Positions 1 through 6,850 of a stretch of DNA of 13,185 nt are shown here, one piece after another. The first letter of the stretch is position 1; each line of letters opens with the position of its first letter. The notes below the pieces were generated by a model. It worked only from the letters and a program-made list of their open reading frames with translations. It did not search any database and was not told the origin of the DNA. The stretch lies in NCBI GenBank assembly GCA_003695555.1, contig RFIU01000022.1, forward strand, positions 1 through 13,185, read 5' to 3'. This DNA is from Alphaproteobacteria bacterium. Lineage in GTDB: Bacteria > Pseudomonadota > Alphaproteobacteria > Sphingomonadales > Rhodothalassiaceae. The translations under genes were made by a program, and so were the position numbers.

Positions 1-290
1 ATCTCGGGGGAGGCATCGATGAAGGCGAAGAGCCGCCGGCGTGCCTCATCCGGGGCGAGCGGCAGTGGTTCGACCGTCAGATCGACGGCTTCTTTCGGGC
101 ACAGCCCAGGCGAGCAAGCAAGAAAGCCGCGCGGATGATCGGCGGGCAGCGTCGCGAAATCGATGCGCTCGATGCTGCGATGCGGCAGCCATCGATCGAG
201 CGCGCCGGGCCCGACGAGCAGCAGGGCAAGGCCTGCCAGCACGACAAGAAAACTCACGACCAGCGCCCAGCGCCCCAGTCTTTCGAGCAT
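1..290 (-). CDS. DUF1499 family protein, N-terminal part (cut by window edge)
   Basis: The reading frame opens with ATG at 290 and runs off the left edge with no stop, giving 96 visible residues. Residues about 8-27 (ALVVSFLVVLAGLALLLVG) form one hydrophobic segment, a signal anchor or uncleaved signal. A motif FLACSPGLCPKEAVD follows at about residues 58-72. The pattern of a membrane anchor, then a 'DFATL' strand, then a Cys-P-x-x-Cys segment matches my memory of the start of alphaproteobacterial DUF1499 proteins; I cannot check it here. The family has no established biochemical function and is probably exposed to the periplasm. The gene lies 80 bp downstream of the acyl-CoA dehydrogenase on the same strand and could be co-transcribed with it. 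The ribosome-binding site is only a weak AAGGGT-like stretch. Confidence 0.7.
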   Translation of the reverse strand, partial: MLERLGRWALVVSFLVVLAGLALLLVGPGALDRWLPHRSIERIDFATLPADHPRGFLACSPGLCPKEAVDLTVEPLPLAPDEARRRLFAFIDASPE

Positions 291-370
291 CACCCTTACC
301 CTTCGCGCTCATGCGCACCTGCGGCACCTGTTACGCGCCGCGACGTACCGGGGTCAAGTAGGGCGAGGGG

Positions 371-1570
371 TCAGGCGGCGGCGAGCAGAATCTTGGCGAT
401 GATGTTGCGCTGGATCTCGTTCGATCCTCCGTAGATCGTCGCCGCGCGCGAGAACAGGAAGTGAGCGATGCCGCCCTGGGTGCCGGGCGGGCCGATCTCC
501 GGCTCGTTGCGCCCGGGCTCCTCGAAGCCCTCCGGATAGGCGAGGGCATACTGGCCGAGAGCTTCCATGTAGAGGCCGGAAAGCGCCTGTTGCAGTTCGG
601 TGCCGCGGATCTTGAGGATCGATGGTTCGAAGCCGCGTTCGGCACCGCGCATCTGGGCGTCGAGATAGCGCAGCTCGGTATATTCGAGCGCCATCACCTG
701 CGTCTCGAGATCGGCGAGCCGGCGGGCGAAGTCGGCATCCTCGGCCAGCGGCCGGCCGCCGCGCGATACGCCGAGCGCCAGTCGCTTCAGCTTCGTCAGC
801 ATCCGCTTCTTGGCGCCGATGTCGGCGATCGCCTGCCGTTCATTGGCGAGCAGGAACTTGGCGCAGGTCCAGCCCTTGCCCTCCTCGCCGACGCGACCCG
901 CGACCGGAACGCGGACATCCTCGAAGGTCACCTGATTGACATGATGGAAGCCGTCGATGGTGATAATCGGTTCGACCGTGATGCCGGGGGTCGTCATGTC
1001 CACGAGAATGAAGGAGATGCCCTGCTGCGGCTTTTCCTCCCGCGAGGTGCGGGCAAGCACGAAGATCCAGTCCGCCCAGTGGGCCATGGTGGTCCACAGC
1101 TTGGTGCCGTTGAGAATGTATTCGTCGCCCTCGCGGCGCGCCGTCATCGACAGCGAGGCGAGGTCGGAACCGGCACCGGGCTCGGAATAGCCCTGCGCCC
1201 ACCAGATCTCGGACCGCAGAATCTTCGGCAGATGGAATTCCTTCTGTTCGGGAGTCCCGAAGGTGTAGATGACGGGGCCGACCATGTTAAGGCCGAAGGG
1301 GATCGGCCGGGGCGCGCCGGCGAGCCCCATTTCGACATTGAAGAGATACTGGCGCGCCGCATTCCAGCCGCAGCCGCCGTATTCCTTCGGCCAGTGCGGG
1401 GCGATCCAGCCGCGGTCATAGAGGATCCGCTGCCAGCGGACGATCTCGTCCTTGGTCAGCGAGAGGCCGCGTTCGACCTTGTCGCGGATGTCGGCGGGCA
1501 GGGCGGTGGCGAAGAATTCGCGTACCTCGTCACGAAAGGCGCGGTCCTCGGCGCTGAATTCCAGATCCAT
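371..1570 (-). CDS. Acyl-CoA dehydrogenase (FAD-dependent)
   Basis: This enzyme should catalyse FAD-dependent alpha,beta-dehydrogenation of an acyl-CoA and pass electrons to ETF. It has 399 residues, a normal family length. The N-terminal helical domain starts directly (MDLEFSAEDRAFRDEVREFF). The middle domain carries YSEPGAGSDLA at 128-138, and the C-terminal domain ends with YGGSNEIQRNIIAKIL at 380-395. The position that is catalytic Glu in medium-chain enzymes (YEG) is Gly381 here. Glu244 in the LLANER segment lies where isovaleryl-CoA-type enzymes place their base, so it is the likely catalytic residue. An in-frame TTG at 1600 and ATG at 1582 exist. I chose ATG 1570 because GAGG sits 6 nt upstream and the protein then starts at the family's N-terminus. 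An SCP2-domain gene upstream supports lipid or branched/cyclic acyl-CoA use. The exact substrate cannot be told. Confidence 0.93.
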   Translation of the reverse strand: MDLEFSAEDRAFRDEVREFFATALPADIRDKVERGLSLTKDEIVRWQRILYDRGWIAPHWPKEYGGCGWNAARQYLFNVEMGLAGAPRPIPFGLNMVGPVIYTFGTPEQKEFHLPKILRSEIWWAQGYSEPGAGSDLASLSMTARREGDEYILNGTKLWTTMAHWADWIFVLARTSREEKPQQGISFILVDMTTPGITVEPIITIDGFHHVNQVTFEDVRVPVAGRVGEEGKGWTCAKFLLANERQAIADIGAKKRMLTKLKRLALGVSRGGRPLAEDADFARRLADLETQVMALEYTELRYLDAQMRGAERGFEPSILKIRGTELQQALSGLYMEALGQYALAYPEGFEEPGRNEPEIGPPGTQGGIAHFLFSRAATIYGGSNEIQRNIIAKILLAAA

Positions 1571-1683
1571 GTTCAGCCTCATCATTCCGATCGATTGCAA
1601 GTGCGAAGGCGGGCATTGTCCGCAATCGCCCGCCCGCTCGTGTTTTTCGCTCGCGCAAGTCTAGCCCGGTCGAAGGCGAGCGA

Positions 1684-2499
1684 TCACCCGCCGTTATCGT
1701 CGGGGACGGCAGGCGATGGCGCCGGCGAGGATCGACTCTTGCCTTCGAGCAGACCGCGCAGCTTGTCGAGCGCCTTCTTCTTGACTTTCTTCTTCAACTT
1801 GCGGCCTGCCCGCTCTGCCAGCTGCGACCTTGCTGCCTTCTCGATCTGGGGAATGAGTGCCTGCAGGACGAGGCGCAGGGCCTCGCTCGCCGGTACGCCA
1901 TCCCGCCCGCCGATGTCGGTAAGCCTCATGTCGGCAAGGGTAAGGGTGCGTTCGCCGCTCCGGTTTCGCGCCCCGATCGTACCGGCGATCGCGTCGGGAA
2001 GTTCGCCTGCAACCGTCACTCGGATGTCCGCCAGCCGCAGTTCGCGGATGCGCAGCGCCGGCCCCTCTTCGGCCTCGTCACGGCTTCCCAATCGGGCGGC
2101 CAGTTCGTCGAGACGTTGCTTGAGGGCGGTAAGATTGCTCCGACCGTCACGCCAGATGAAGCGGACATGAAGCCCCTCGACGGTGATCCCTTCGATCGTC
2201 ATGGGATCGTCGAAGATCGCCCATGGGTCGAGACGCAGCACAGCCCGGCCCAGCTCCAGGGCGGGGGCATCGCCGAAACCCGGTGGCTCGCCGATCGTCA
2301 GCCCCTCGATCCCGGCACGGCCGACGAAGGGCGAAAAGGAAAGGCTGCGCAAGGCGACGGAGACACCGAGTTCCTCGCTCCCTTGCGTGACCAGCGCCTT
2401 TCGCAGCCACGCTTCCCCGCGCAGCGTCACCAGTACGCCACCGGCGATGATCAGAACGAAAAGTCCAAGCGCGACCCAAGGCCAGCGTTTTCCGTGCAT
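1684..2499 (-). CDS. AsmA/DUF748-like membrane-anchored protein
   Basis: The protein has 271 residues. Residues about 7-27 (PWVALGLFVLIIAGGVLVTL) form one N-terminal membrane anchor. Next comes a beta-rich region with the typical AsmA/DUF748 sequence flow: SLSFSPFVGRAGIEGLTIGEP, then a GFGDAPALELGR stretch and paired 'DDPMTIEGITVEGLHVRF' strands, with a later N-L-T-A-L. The tail (about 225-255) is very basic (RKLKKKVKKKALDKL) and ends in a Ser/Pro-rich segment. AsmA-family proteins act at the inner membrane/periplasm and some take part in phospholipid traffic to the outer membrane. At 271 residues this one is short and contains only the N-terminal AsmA-like part. AAGGG lies about 7 nt before ATG 2499. 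Its place between SCP2 and acyl-CoA dehydrogenase genes fits a lipid or envelope role, which is inference. Confidence 0.8.
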   Translation of the reverse strand: MHGKRWPWVALGLFVLIIAGGVLVTLRGEAWLRKALVTQGSEELGVSVALRSLSFSPFVGRAGIEGLTIGEPPGFGDAPALELGRAVLRLDPWAIFDDPMTIEGITVEGLHVRFIWRDGRSNLTALKQRLDELAARLGSRDEAEEGPALRIRELRLADIRVTVAGELPDAIAGTIGARNRSGERTLTLADMRLTDIGGRDGVPASEALRLVLQALIPQIEKAARSQLAERAGRKLKKKVKKKALDKLRGLLEGKSRSSPAPSPAVPDDNGG

Positions 2500-2611
2500 C
2501 CCGCAGCCCTTTCAGCCGTCTCGGGGCAGGCGCGCCGGCCATAAGCTCGGGGCCGGTCCCTTGTGGATGGCAAAGGCGTCCGATGCAACCGGCGGCGTGG
2601 CGTTCACGCCC

Positions 2612-2905
2612 TCAAAGGGCTCCGGCGAGCTGCATCGCAAGGCCCATGTTGCCCTCGACCTTCAGCTTGCCCATCATGAAGGCCATCTGCGCATTCTGGC
2701 GGCCTTCCATGATGTCTCGGAAATCCTCTTCCGACACCTTGATGGTGCAATCGGCATCTCCATCACTGTTGTCCACCACCGGCGGCGACTGGGTGCCGTC
2801 GATGCGGATGACGCCCGCATCACCAAGATCGAATTTCAGCACCCCGGAGATCGACCCGCCGCCGACCCGTTCACGCACCGCTTCCGTCAGATCTTCAATC
2901 GCCAT
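2612..2905 (-). CDS. SCP2 sterol-binding domain protein
   Basis: This 97-residue protein is a single SCP2 (sterol carrier protein 2) domain. Visible hallmarks are GVLKFDLGDAGVIRIDG in the first half, the DADCTIKVSEEDFRDIMEG segment, and the ending FMMGKLKVEGNMGLAMQL. The fold forms a hydrophobic tunnel that binds lipids, fatty acyl chains or acyl-CoA. Small bacterial stand-alone forms are presumed cytoplasmic carriers and have no known catalytic residues. I chose ATG 2905 over an in-frame ATG at 2920 because a strong GGAGGAAGGG lies just ahead of it, and that motif would be inside the gene with the upstream start. This is the first gene of the leftward run, 112 bp before the AsmA-like gene. 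A lipid-handling partner for the downstream acyl-CoA dehydrogenase is plausible but unproven. Confidence 0.92.
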   Translation of the reverse strand: MAIEDLTEAVRERVGGGSISGVLKFDLGDAGVIRIDGTQSPPVVDNSDGDADCTIKVSEEDFRDIMEGRQNAQMAFMMGKLKVEGNMGLAMQLAGAL

Positions 2906-2908
2906 GAT

Positions 2909-2918
2909 CCCTTCCTCC
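2909..2918 (-). promoter_or_regulatory. Strong Shine-Dalgarno of the SCP2 gene
   Basis: On the minus strand this reads GGAGGAAGGG, ending 3 nt before the ATG at 2905; its GGAGG core is 8 nt from the start codon. It decides the start: an upstream in-frame ATG at 2920 overlaps the motif and is therefore unlikely to be used. Confidence 0.75.
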
Positions 2919-2965
2919 ATTCCGTCTCTTATCCGATATGCAATTCCTGCCCCCGCGAACAGCGA

Positions 2966-2993
2966 TGCCGGTCCTCTCGACCGGTTTCCGGCA
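2966..2993. repeat. Nested inverted repeats, possible operator or 5' leader hairpin
   Basis: CCGGTC at 2968-2973 pairs with GACCGG at 2979-2984 over a 5-nt spacer. TGCCGG at 2966-2971 also pairs with CCGGCA at 2988-2993, and CCTCTCG at 2973-2979 has a partner CGAGAGAGG at 3001-3009. The pairings are mutually exclusive, so this could be a dyad bound by a regulator or an RNA leader with alternative folds ahead of the SCP2 gene. In GC-rich DNA 6-bp repeats also arise by chance. Confidence 0.3.
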
Positions 2994-3290
2994 GCCGATG
3001 CGAGAGAGGCAGACTAGCATGTCATGACCGGGAAACAAGACAGCCGGACCATCGAAAGAGAGAGGAATCATCCATCTGGTATCGCAATCCGCAACCTGCC
3101 TGTCACAGCCTGCAATTGAAATCTTTTGAAAATTTCATCCTTGATCTCAAACCGAGTTCCGGACCAGAATGCCGCCGCACGCAAAGAGGGCTTCGGGCGA
3201 TAAAGACAGACGGCCTCGCTTAAAGAAATTCTGAATGAATCCTGGATGGGGCCGCCGCATCTTTCGTCGTCCATATGGAATAGATGAAAA

Positions 3291-4580
3291 TTGGCAGGTT
3301 CAGAAAAAACGGAAGGCTCGAAAGAGCCGCTACGTTTTCATCCAATAGAATTCCCGAGACTTGAGATTCGGTCCGACGGGATCGGTCTCTTCGACGCCGT
3401 ATTCGAGCAGACGACTGCGGCAATCTTTCTGCTCGACCTCGATTTCAAAGAACATCTCGTCAAGGTCTCGGACATCAACCCCGCCGCGCTGCGCCTGCTG
3501 GGACTGGCTGGTGGCGACAAGGCGAAGGTGATGGGACGCAACTTTCTCTCGCTGCTGCACGCAAAGACCGACAGGAAGGCCCAGGAGCGGATACGTCGCG
3601 ATCTGATCCGCCATCAGCCGCTGCGCATTGCCTTGGAGCTTCGCCATCGCGACGGCGGCAGGAATCGTTGTCGAGCCAATTTCCGCCCTTTCGGGGGGCG
3701 GGGAACGCCGCTTCGTTATGTCGCCGTACTGCGGGAAGAGAATGCCGATCTTGCGACCAAGCTCGACACATTGAGCGCAGAGCTCGCGCGGGCGCGTACG
3801 GCGCGCGAACGGATGCTGGCGCGGCTCAGTCACGATCTGCGCACGCCGCTCAACGGCATTCTCGGCCTGTCCGAACTGCTGCAGGCGGGCGATCTGATCC
3901 CGCTCGACGATGAAAAACGGACCCGTTATGCGCGCGACATCCATGCCGCCGGCCGGGAGCTGCTGTTTCGCATCGAGGACATGCTCGCCGCCGCTCTCGG
4001 CGAGGAGCCGGACGCCTTCATTCTGGAAGAGGGCTATCTTGCCCTGGAACCGCTGGTGCGGCGCATCGTCCGGCGTTCGGATCATCGCGAGGAGGCCGCG
4101 CGCATCGTCTTCGCGATCGAGGCCGGCATTCCGCCGCTGTTCGCGGATCTGCGTCTGGTCGACAAGATGATCGAGGCGCTGCTCGACAATGCGATGCGCG
4201 CAAGCCCTGAGGATACCCCGATTGTCTGCCGGATCGGCCGGACCGGCGAGGGCGGCGTGTTCCTGGAATTCGAGGATGCCGGTCCATCGCTGACCATCGA
4301 GGATGTCGAGCGGGCGATCGCTGCTGCCGAAGAGGCCGAGGACGTCTATACCTCGCCGGTGCCGCGGCTGACCGCCGGCCTGCCGATGGCCAAGACCTAT
4401 ATCGAGATGCACGGCGGACGTATGGAGATGAAGACACCAGACCCGGCCCCGCCTGCCGACCGCACCCGGTCGAGGGGAAAGGGCAGATCGGGGGATGGCG
4501 ATGAAGACGATGGGCGTCGGGCATCTCCGCAGGGCCTGATCTGTCGATTGATCTTTCCCGCCGACCGGGTCGGTTCTTGA
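3291..4580 (+). CDS. PAS-domain sensor histidine kinase with degenerate ATP-binding domain
   Basis: The frame encodes up to 429 residues with no membrane segment, so it is probably cytosolic. A PAS domain spans about 30-150 (GLFDAVFEQTTAAIFLLDLD onward), followed by a short coiled coil at 152-175. The dimerisation/phosphoacceptor helix reads ERMLARLSHDLRTPLNGILG, with His181 as the phosphorylation site. The C-terminal ATP-binding domain resembles alphaproteobacterial PleC/DivJ-type kinases but is eroded. The N box is EALLDNA (second Asn, N300, kept; first replaced). The G1 box is DAGPSL at 329-334 instead of DxGxG. The G2 box is TAGLPMAK around 361-368 instead of GTGLGLP. A charged low-complexity insert (about 383-410) precedes the last strand. 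Start is uncertain: only TTG 3291 lies early in frame, with a weak upstream site. It may act as a phosphatase, scaffold or weak kinase; no response regulator is adjacent. Confidence 0.82.
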   Translation: MAGSEKTEGSKEPLRFHPIEFPRLEIRSDGIGLFDAVFEQTTAAIFLLDLDFKEHLVKVSDINPAALRLLGLAGGDKAKVMGRNFLSLLHAKTDRKAQERIRRDLIRHQPLRIALELRHRDGGRNRCRANFRPFGGRGTPLRYVAVLREENADLATKLDTLSAELARARTARERMLARLSHDLRTPLNGILGLSELLQAGDLIPLDDEKRTRYARDIHAAGRELLFRIEDMLAAALGEEPDAFILEEGYLALEPLVRRIVRRSDHREEAARIVFAIEAGIPPLFADLRLVDKMIEALLDNAMRASPEDTPIVCRIGRTGEGGVFLEFEDAGPSLTIEDVERAIAAAEEAEDVYTSPVPRLTAGLPMAKTYIEMHGGRMEMKTPDPAPPADRTRSRGKGRSGDGDEDDGRRASPQGLICRLIFPADRVGS

Positions 4581-4586
4581 GGCGGC

Positions 4587-4612
4587 GGCGCGGGCTTCTC
4601 GGCCCCCGCGCC
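4587..4612 (+). terminator. GC-rich hairpin downstream of the kinase gene
   Basis: GGCGCGGG (4587-4594) pairs perfectly with CCCGCGCC (4605-4612) across a 10-nt loop, starting 6 nt after the kinase stop codon. No T-run follows, so it is not a classic intrinsic terminator. It could pause or protect the 3' end of the transcript, or partially attenuate read-through into the TipF-like gene. Confidence 0.4.
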
Positions 4613-4714
4613 CGGCACCTGTGCTTCACAAGGCCTGAATGGCTGGGCTAGGCTCGCCCGGCATGTAACGTGATGTCCGGCAGGGGGCGCGGGGCGGAAG
4701 GGAGAAGCTGCGGC

Positions 4715-5941
4715 ATGGCCTCGATCCTTTTTCAGATACTGATCTTTTTCGGCTATTTCGTCGGTGCGCTGGTGGTGGTCCGCTTCCTGCCCGACTGGAC
4801 GGGGATCTCTCCCCGCCTCGCCGAGCTTCTGGCGATCGCCATGATGGGGCTCGGCGTTCTGCTTCAGATCCTGCTCGGCAAGGGCAATCTGGGGGCGCGC
4901 CTGGGAAGTCTCGAACGCACGACGCGAAGCCTGCAGAAGCGCACCGAACGGCTCGGCAGCGAACTACAGGGGATCCGCGCCGATCAGCAGGATGCCGATG
5001 CCCGAAACGAGCGCATGATCAAGGAACTGCAGGTCCTTCAGACGCTGCTCAAGCAGGTCGTCGAACGCTCCGGCAGCGGGGAAGGCAGGACGGGTGCCGG
5101 TCCCGTGCCGAGCGCGGCGGATGAAGGGTCGGGTGAAGCGAGGGGTGCGCCGCAGCGTGGCGAGGACGGCGGCCCGCGCGAGCGGATCTTTTCGCCCGAG
5201 GGGGTCGATCAGGAAAGCCTGCTCAAGATCGTGCGCGGCGCACTGACCGAGAACCGTGTCGATCTTTATCTGCAGCCGATCGTCGCCCTGCCGTCGCGAC
5301 GGCATGTCCATTATGAATGCTTCTCGCGGGTGCGCGATGAAGAACAGCGGATCCTCTATCCCCGGCACTTCCTGCCCGTTGCAGCAAGCACCGGGCTGAT
5401 GGGAACGGTGGACAATCTGCTGCTCTTCCGGCTGATCCAGCTCGTCCGCAAGCTCGGCAAACGGCGGGCGGGCGTGCGGTTCTTCTGCAACATTGCCGAA
5501 GGTTCGGTGGAAGACGAGGAATTCTTCCCGCAGTTCGTCGATTACATGATCGCCAATCGGGAATTTTCCCAGCGACTGGTGTTCGAATTCTCCCAGAACT
5601 ACTTTGCCGGAGTCGAGGGCGAAACGCGCCGCCTTCTCGACATGCTGGCGCGCGCCGGTTATCGCTTCTCTCTTGACCGCGTAGAAGACCTATCCTTTTC
5701 GCCCGAAGAGCTGCGCACGCGCGACGTCGGCTTCGTCAAGATTCCGGTTTCGCAGCTGCTCGAAGGTGGCGATGAAAAGGCCCGGGAGCTGCGCCGTCAC
5801 GACATACTGCCGGTCGCCGAGAAGGTCGAGGCCGAGACCGAAGTGGTCGAGCTGCTCGATCGCGGTATCCCCCTCGCCCAAGGATTCCTGTTCGGCGAAC
5901 CGAGGCTGGCGCGCGAGCTGTCCGCCGACGCACGGTCGTGA
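4715..5941 (+). CDS. tipF: TipF-like membrane protein with degenerate EAL domain (c-di-GMP receptor type)
   Basis: The protein has 408 residues. Two N-terminal membrane segments lie at about 4-25 and 35-55, a coiled coil at 60-115, a Gly/Glu-rich linker at about 120-160, then an EAL domain to the C-terminus. This is the architecture of Caulobacter TipF, which binds c-di-GMP without being a phosphodiesterase and positions flagellum assembly. Of the usual catalytic positions I find Glu201 (motif ECF instead of EAL), Asn259, Glu291 (EFSQN), Asp321, Lys342, Glu369 and Gln389. The second Asp of DDFG is Arg322, and the DFGxG loop is replaced by DRVEDLSF, so hydrolysis is unlikely while binding remains possible. 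GTG 4670 and ATG 4673 are in frame upstream. ATG 4715 is chosen because GGGAG stands about 10 nt before it and the first membrane segment then begins immediately. Its stop overlaps the HAD gene start by 4 nt. Confidence 0.82.
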   Translation: MASILFQILIFFGYFVGALVVVRFLPDWTGISPRLAELLAIAMMGLGVLLQILLGKGNLGARLGSLERTTRSLQKRTERLGSELQGIRADQQDADARNERMIKELQVLQTLLKQVVERSGSGEGRTGAGPVPSAADEGSGEARGAPQRGEDGGPRERIFSPEGVDQESLLKIVRGALTENRVDLYLQPIVALPSRRHVHYECFSRVRDEEQRILYPRHFLPVAASTGLMGTVDNLLLFRLIQLVRKLGKRRAGVRFFCNIAEGSVEDEEFFPQFVDYMIANREFSQRLVFEFSQNYFAGVEGETRRLLDMLARAGYRFSLDRVEDLSFSPEELRTRDVGFVKIPVSQLLEGGDEKARELRRHDILPVAEKVEAETEVVELLDRGIPLAQGFLFGEPRLARELSADARS

Positions 5942-6789
5942 AACGCCTGACGCTTCCCGGTCGGATCGGCGGTCTTGGCGAGATCGCCGAACGGTTTGCG
6001 GCCGGACTATTCGATCTATGGGGCACGCTTTATGACGGCGACGGGCTCTTTCCGCAAGCCGTGAAAGCGCTCGAGCACTTCAGCGACCCTGGGCGGGTAG
6101 CGATCCTGCTCTCCAACAGTCCCCAGCGCGAAGAAAGGGTCGCCCGCCGGCTTCATCGTCTCGGGCTGGATCCGGCACTTCATGCGGGCCTCGTCACCTC
6201 GGGAGAAATGGCCCGACGCATTCTCGAACGTGACTGGTCGGGACGTCGCTTCTTCCATCTCGGCCCAAAATTCGATCGCCCCACCGTCGAGGGCCTGCCG
6301 CTCGAAGAGGTGGATCAGCCCCGCGAGGCCGACCTGCTGCTTGCCACCGGTCCGGTCCATGAGCGGATCGAGGATCATCTCCCCGTCCTTCGCGAAGGGT
6401 GCCGGGTGGGAGCCGTGATGCTGGTCGCCAATCCCGACCGCTGGGTGATCCATCGCGGCCGCAAGGTTGCCTGTGCGGGGCTGCTCGGCGACCTCTATGA
6501 GGAAATCGGCGGAACGGTCATGCTGGCCGGCAAGCCGGGGCCGACGATCTATCAGGAAGCTTTCCGGCGGATCGCTTCGGCTGCCGGGGCAGCGGTGGCG
6601 AAGCGGAAAATTCTGGCGATCGGTGACGGCATGGAAACCGATATCGCCGGTGCCCGCGCCGGTCGGCTTGCCAGTCTGTTCGTCGAGGGCGGCCTTCATG
6701 CTTCACAGCTGGGGCGCGAAGGTGTGAGGAATTTTTTTGCGGGCTGGCCCTGGCAGCCGGACTGGCGTATCGAGCGGCTGCGCTGGTAG
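5938..6789 (+). CDS. HAD-superfamily class IIA hydrolase, TIGR01459 type (NagD-like)
   Basis: The protein has 283 residues, normal for the family. Motif I is FDLWGTLYDG with nucleophile Asp26. The second Asp of the usual DxD is Trp28, as I recall for TIGR01459 members. Motif II is LLSNS (Ser59-Asn60). Motif III is GKPGPTIY with Lys199. Motif IV is IGDGMETD with Asp230 and Asp235 for magnesium. A C2-type cap lies between motifs II and III. A phosphatase on a small phosphorylated metabolite is the family expectation, but the substrate is unknown and loss of the acid/base Asp may change the chemistry. GTG 5938 lies within the stop of the TipF-like gene (GTGA overlap), implying translational coupling. 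No in-frame ATG near the start would keep motif I better placed. This coupling hints at a shared process, but the link is inference. Confidence 0.88.
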   Translation: MKRLTLPGRIGGLGEIAERFAAGLFDLWGTLYDGDGLFPQAVKALEHFSDPGRVAILLSNSPQREERVARRLHRLGLDPALHAGLVTSGEMARRILERDWSGRRFFHLGPKFDRPTVEGLPLEEVDQPREADLLLATGPVHERIEDHLPVLREGCRVGAVMLVANPDRWVIHRGRKVACAGLLGDLYEEIGGTVMLAGKPGPTIYQEAFRRIASAAGAAVAKRKILAIGDGMETDIAGARAGRLASLFVEGGLHASQLGREGVRNFFAGWPWQPDWRIERLRW

Positions 6790-6850
6790 GCAGGATGCGG
6801 TTGGTTCGTGCTGATGCGTCCATGGGCTGCGCCGGGCAGCTGAGACGGTC

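Larger units (their letters stand above)
2906..3290. other. Divergent intergenic region between SCP2 gene and histidine kinase
   Basis: About 385 bp separate the leftward lipid-gene run from the rightward kinase gene. The half next to the SCP2 gene is GC-rich and carries nested inverted repeats. The half at about 3110-3150 and 3220-3300 is clearly AT-richer than the surroundings. The short minus-strand frames here show no family resemblance and I do not call them. Both flanking genes need promoters in this space, but I could not pick a convincing -35/-10 pair with proper spacing on either strand. Confidence 0.6.

Noticed and set aside
461..2170. Long plus-strand open frame of 569 codons
   Set aside because: It runs antisense through the acyl-CoA dehydrogenase and AsmA-like genes; its translation has low-complexity Arg/Ser/Ala stretches and no family motif. 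It is a GC-rich shadow frame.
3068..3423. Two short minus-strand frames in the divergent intergenic region
   Set aside because: They are 67-68 codons long, overlap each other and the kinase start, and show no family resemblance or good ribosome-binding site.
3330..4412. Minus-strand open frame of 360 codons opposite the kinase
   Set aside because: The kinase frame carries PAS and HisKA motifs; the antisense frame has no recognisable domain.
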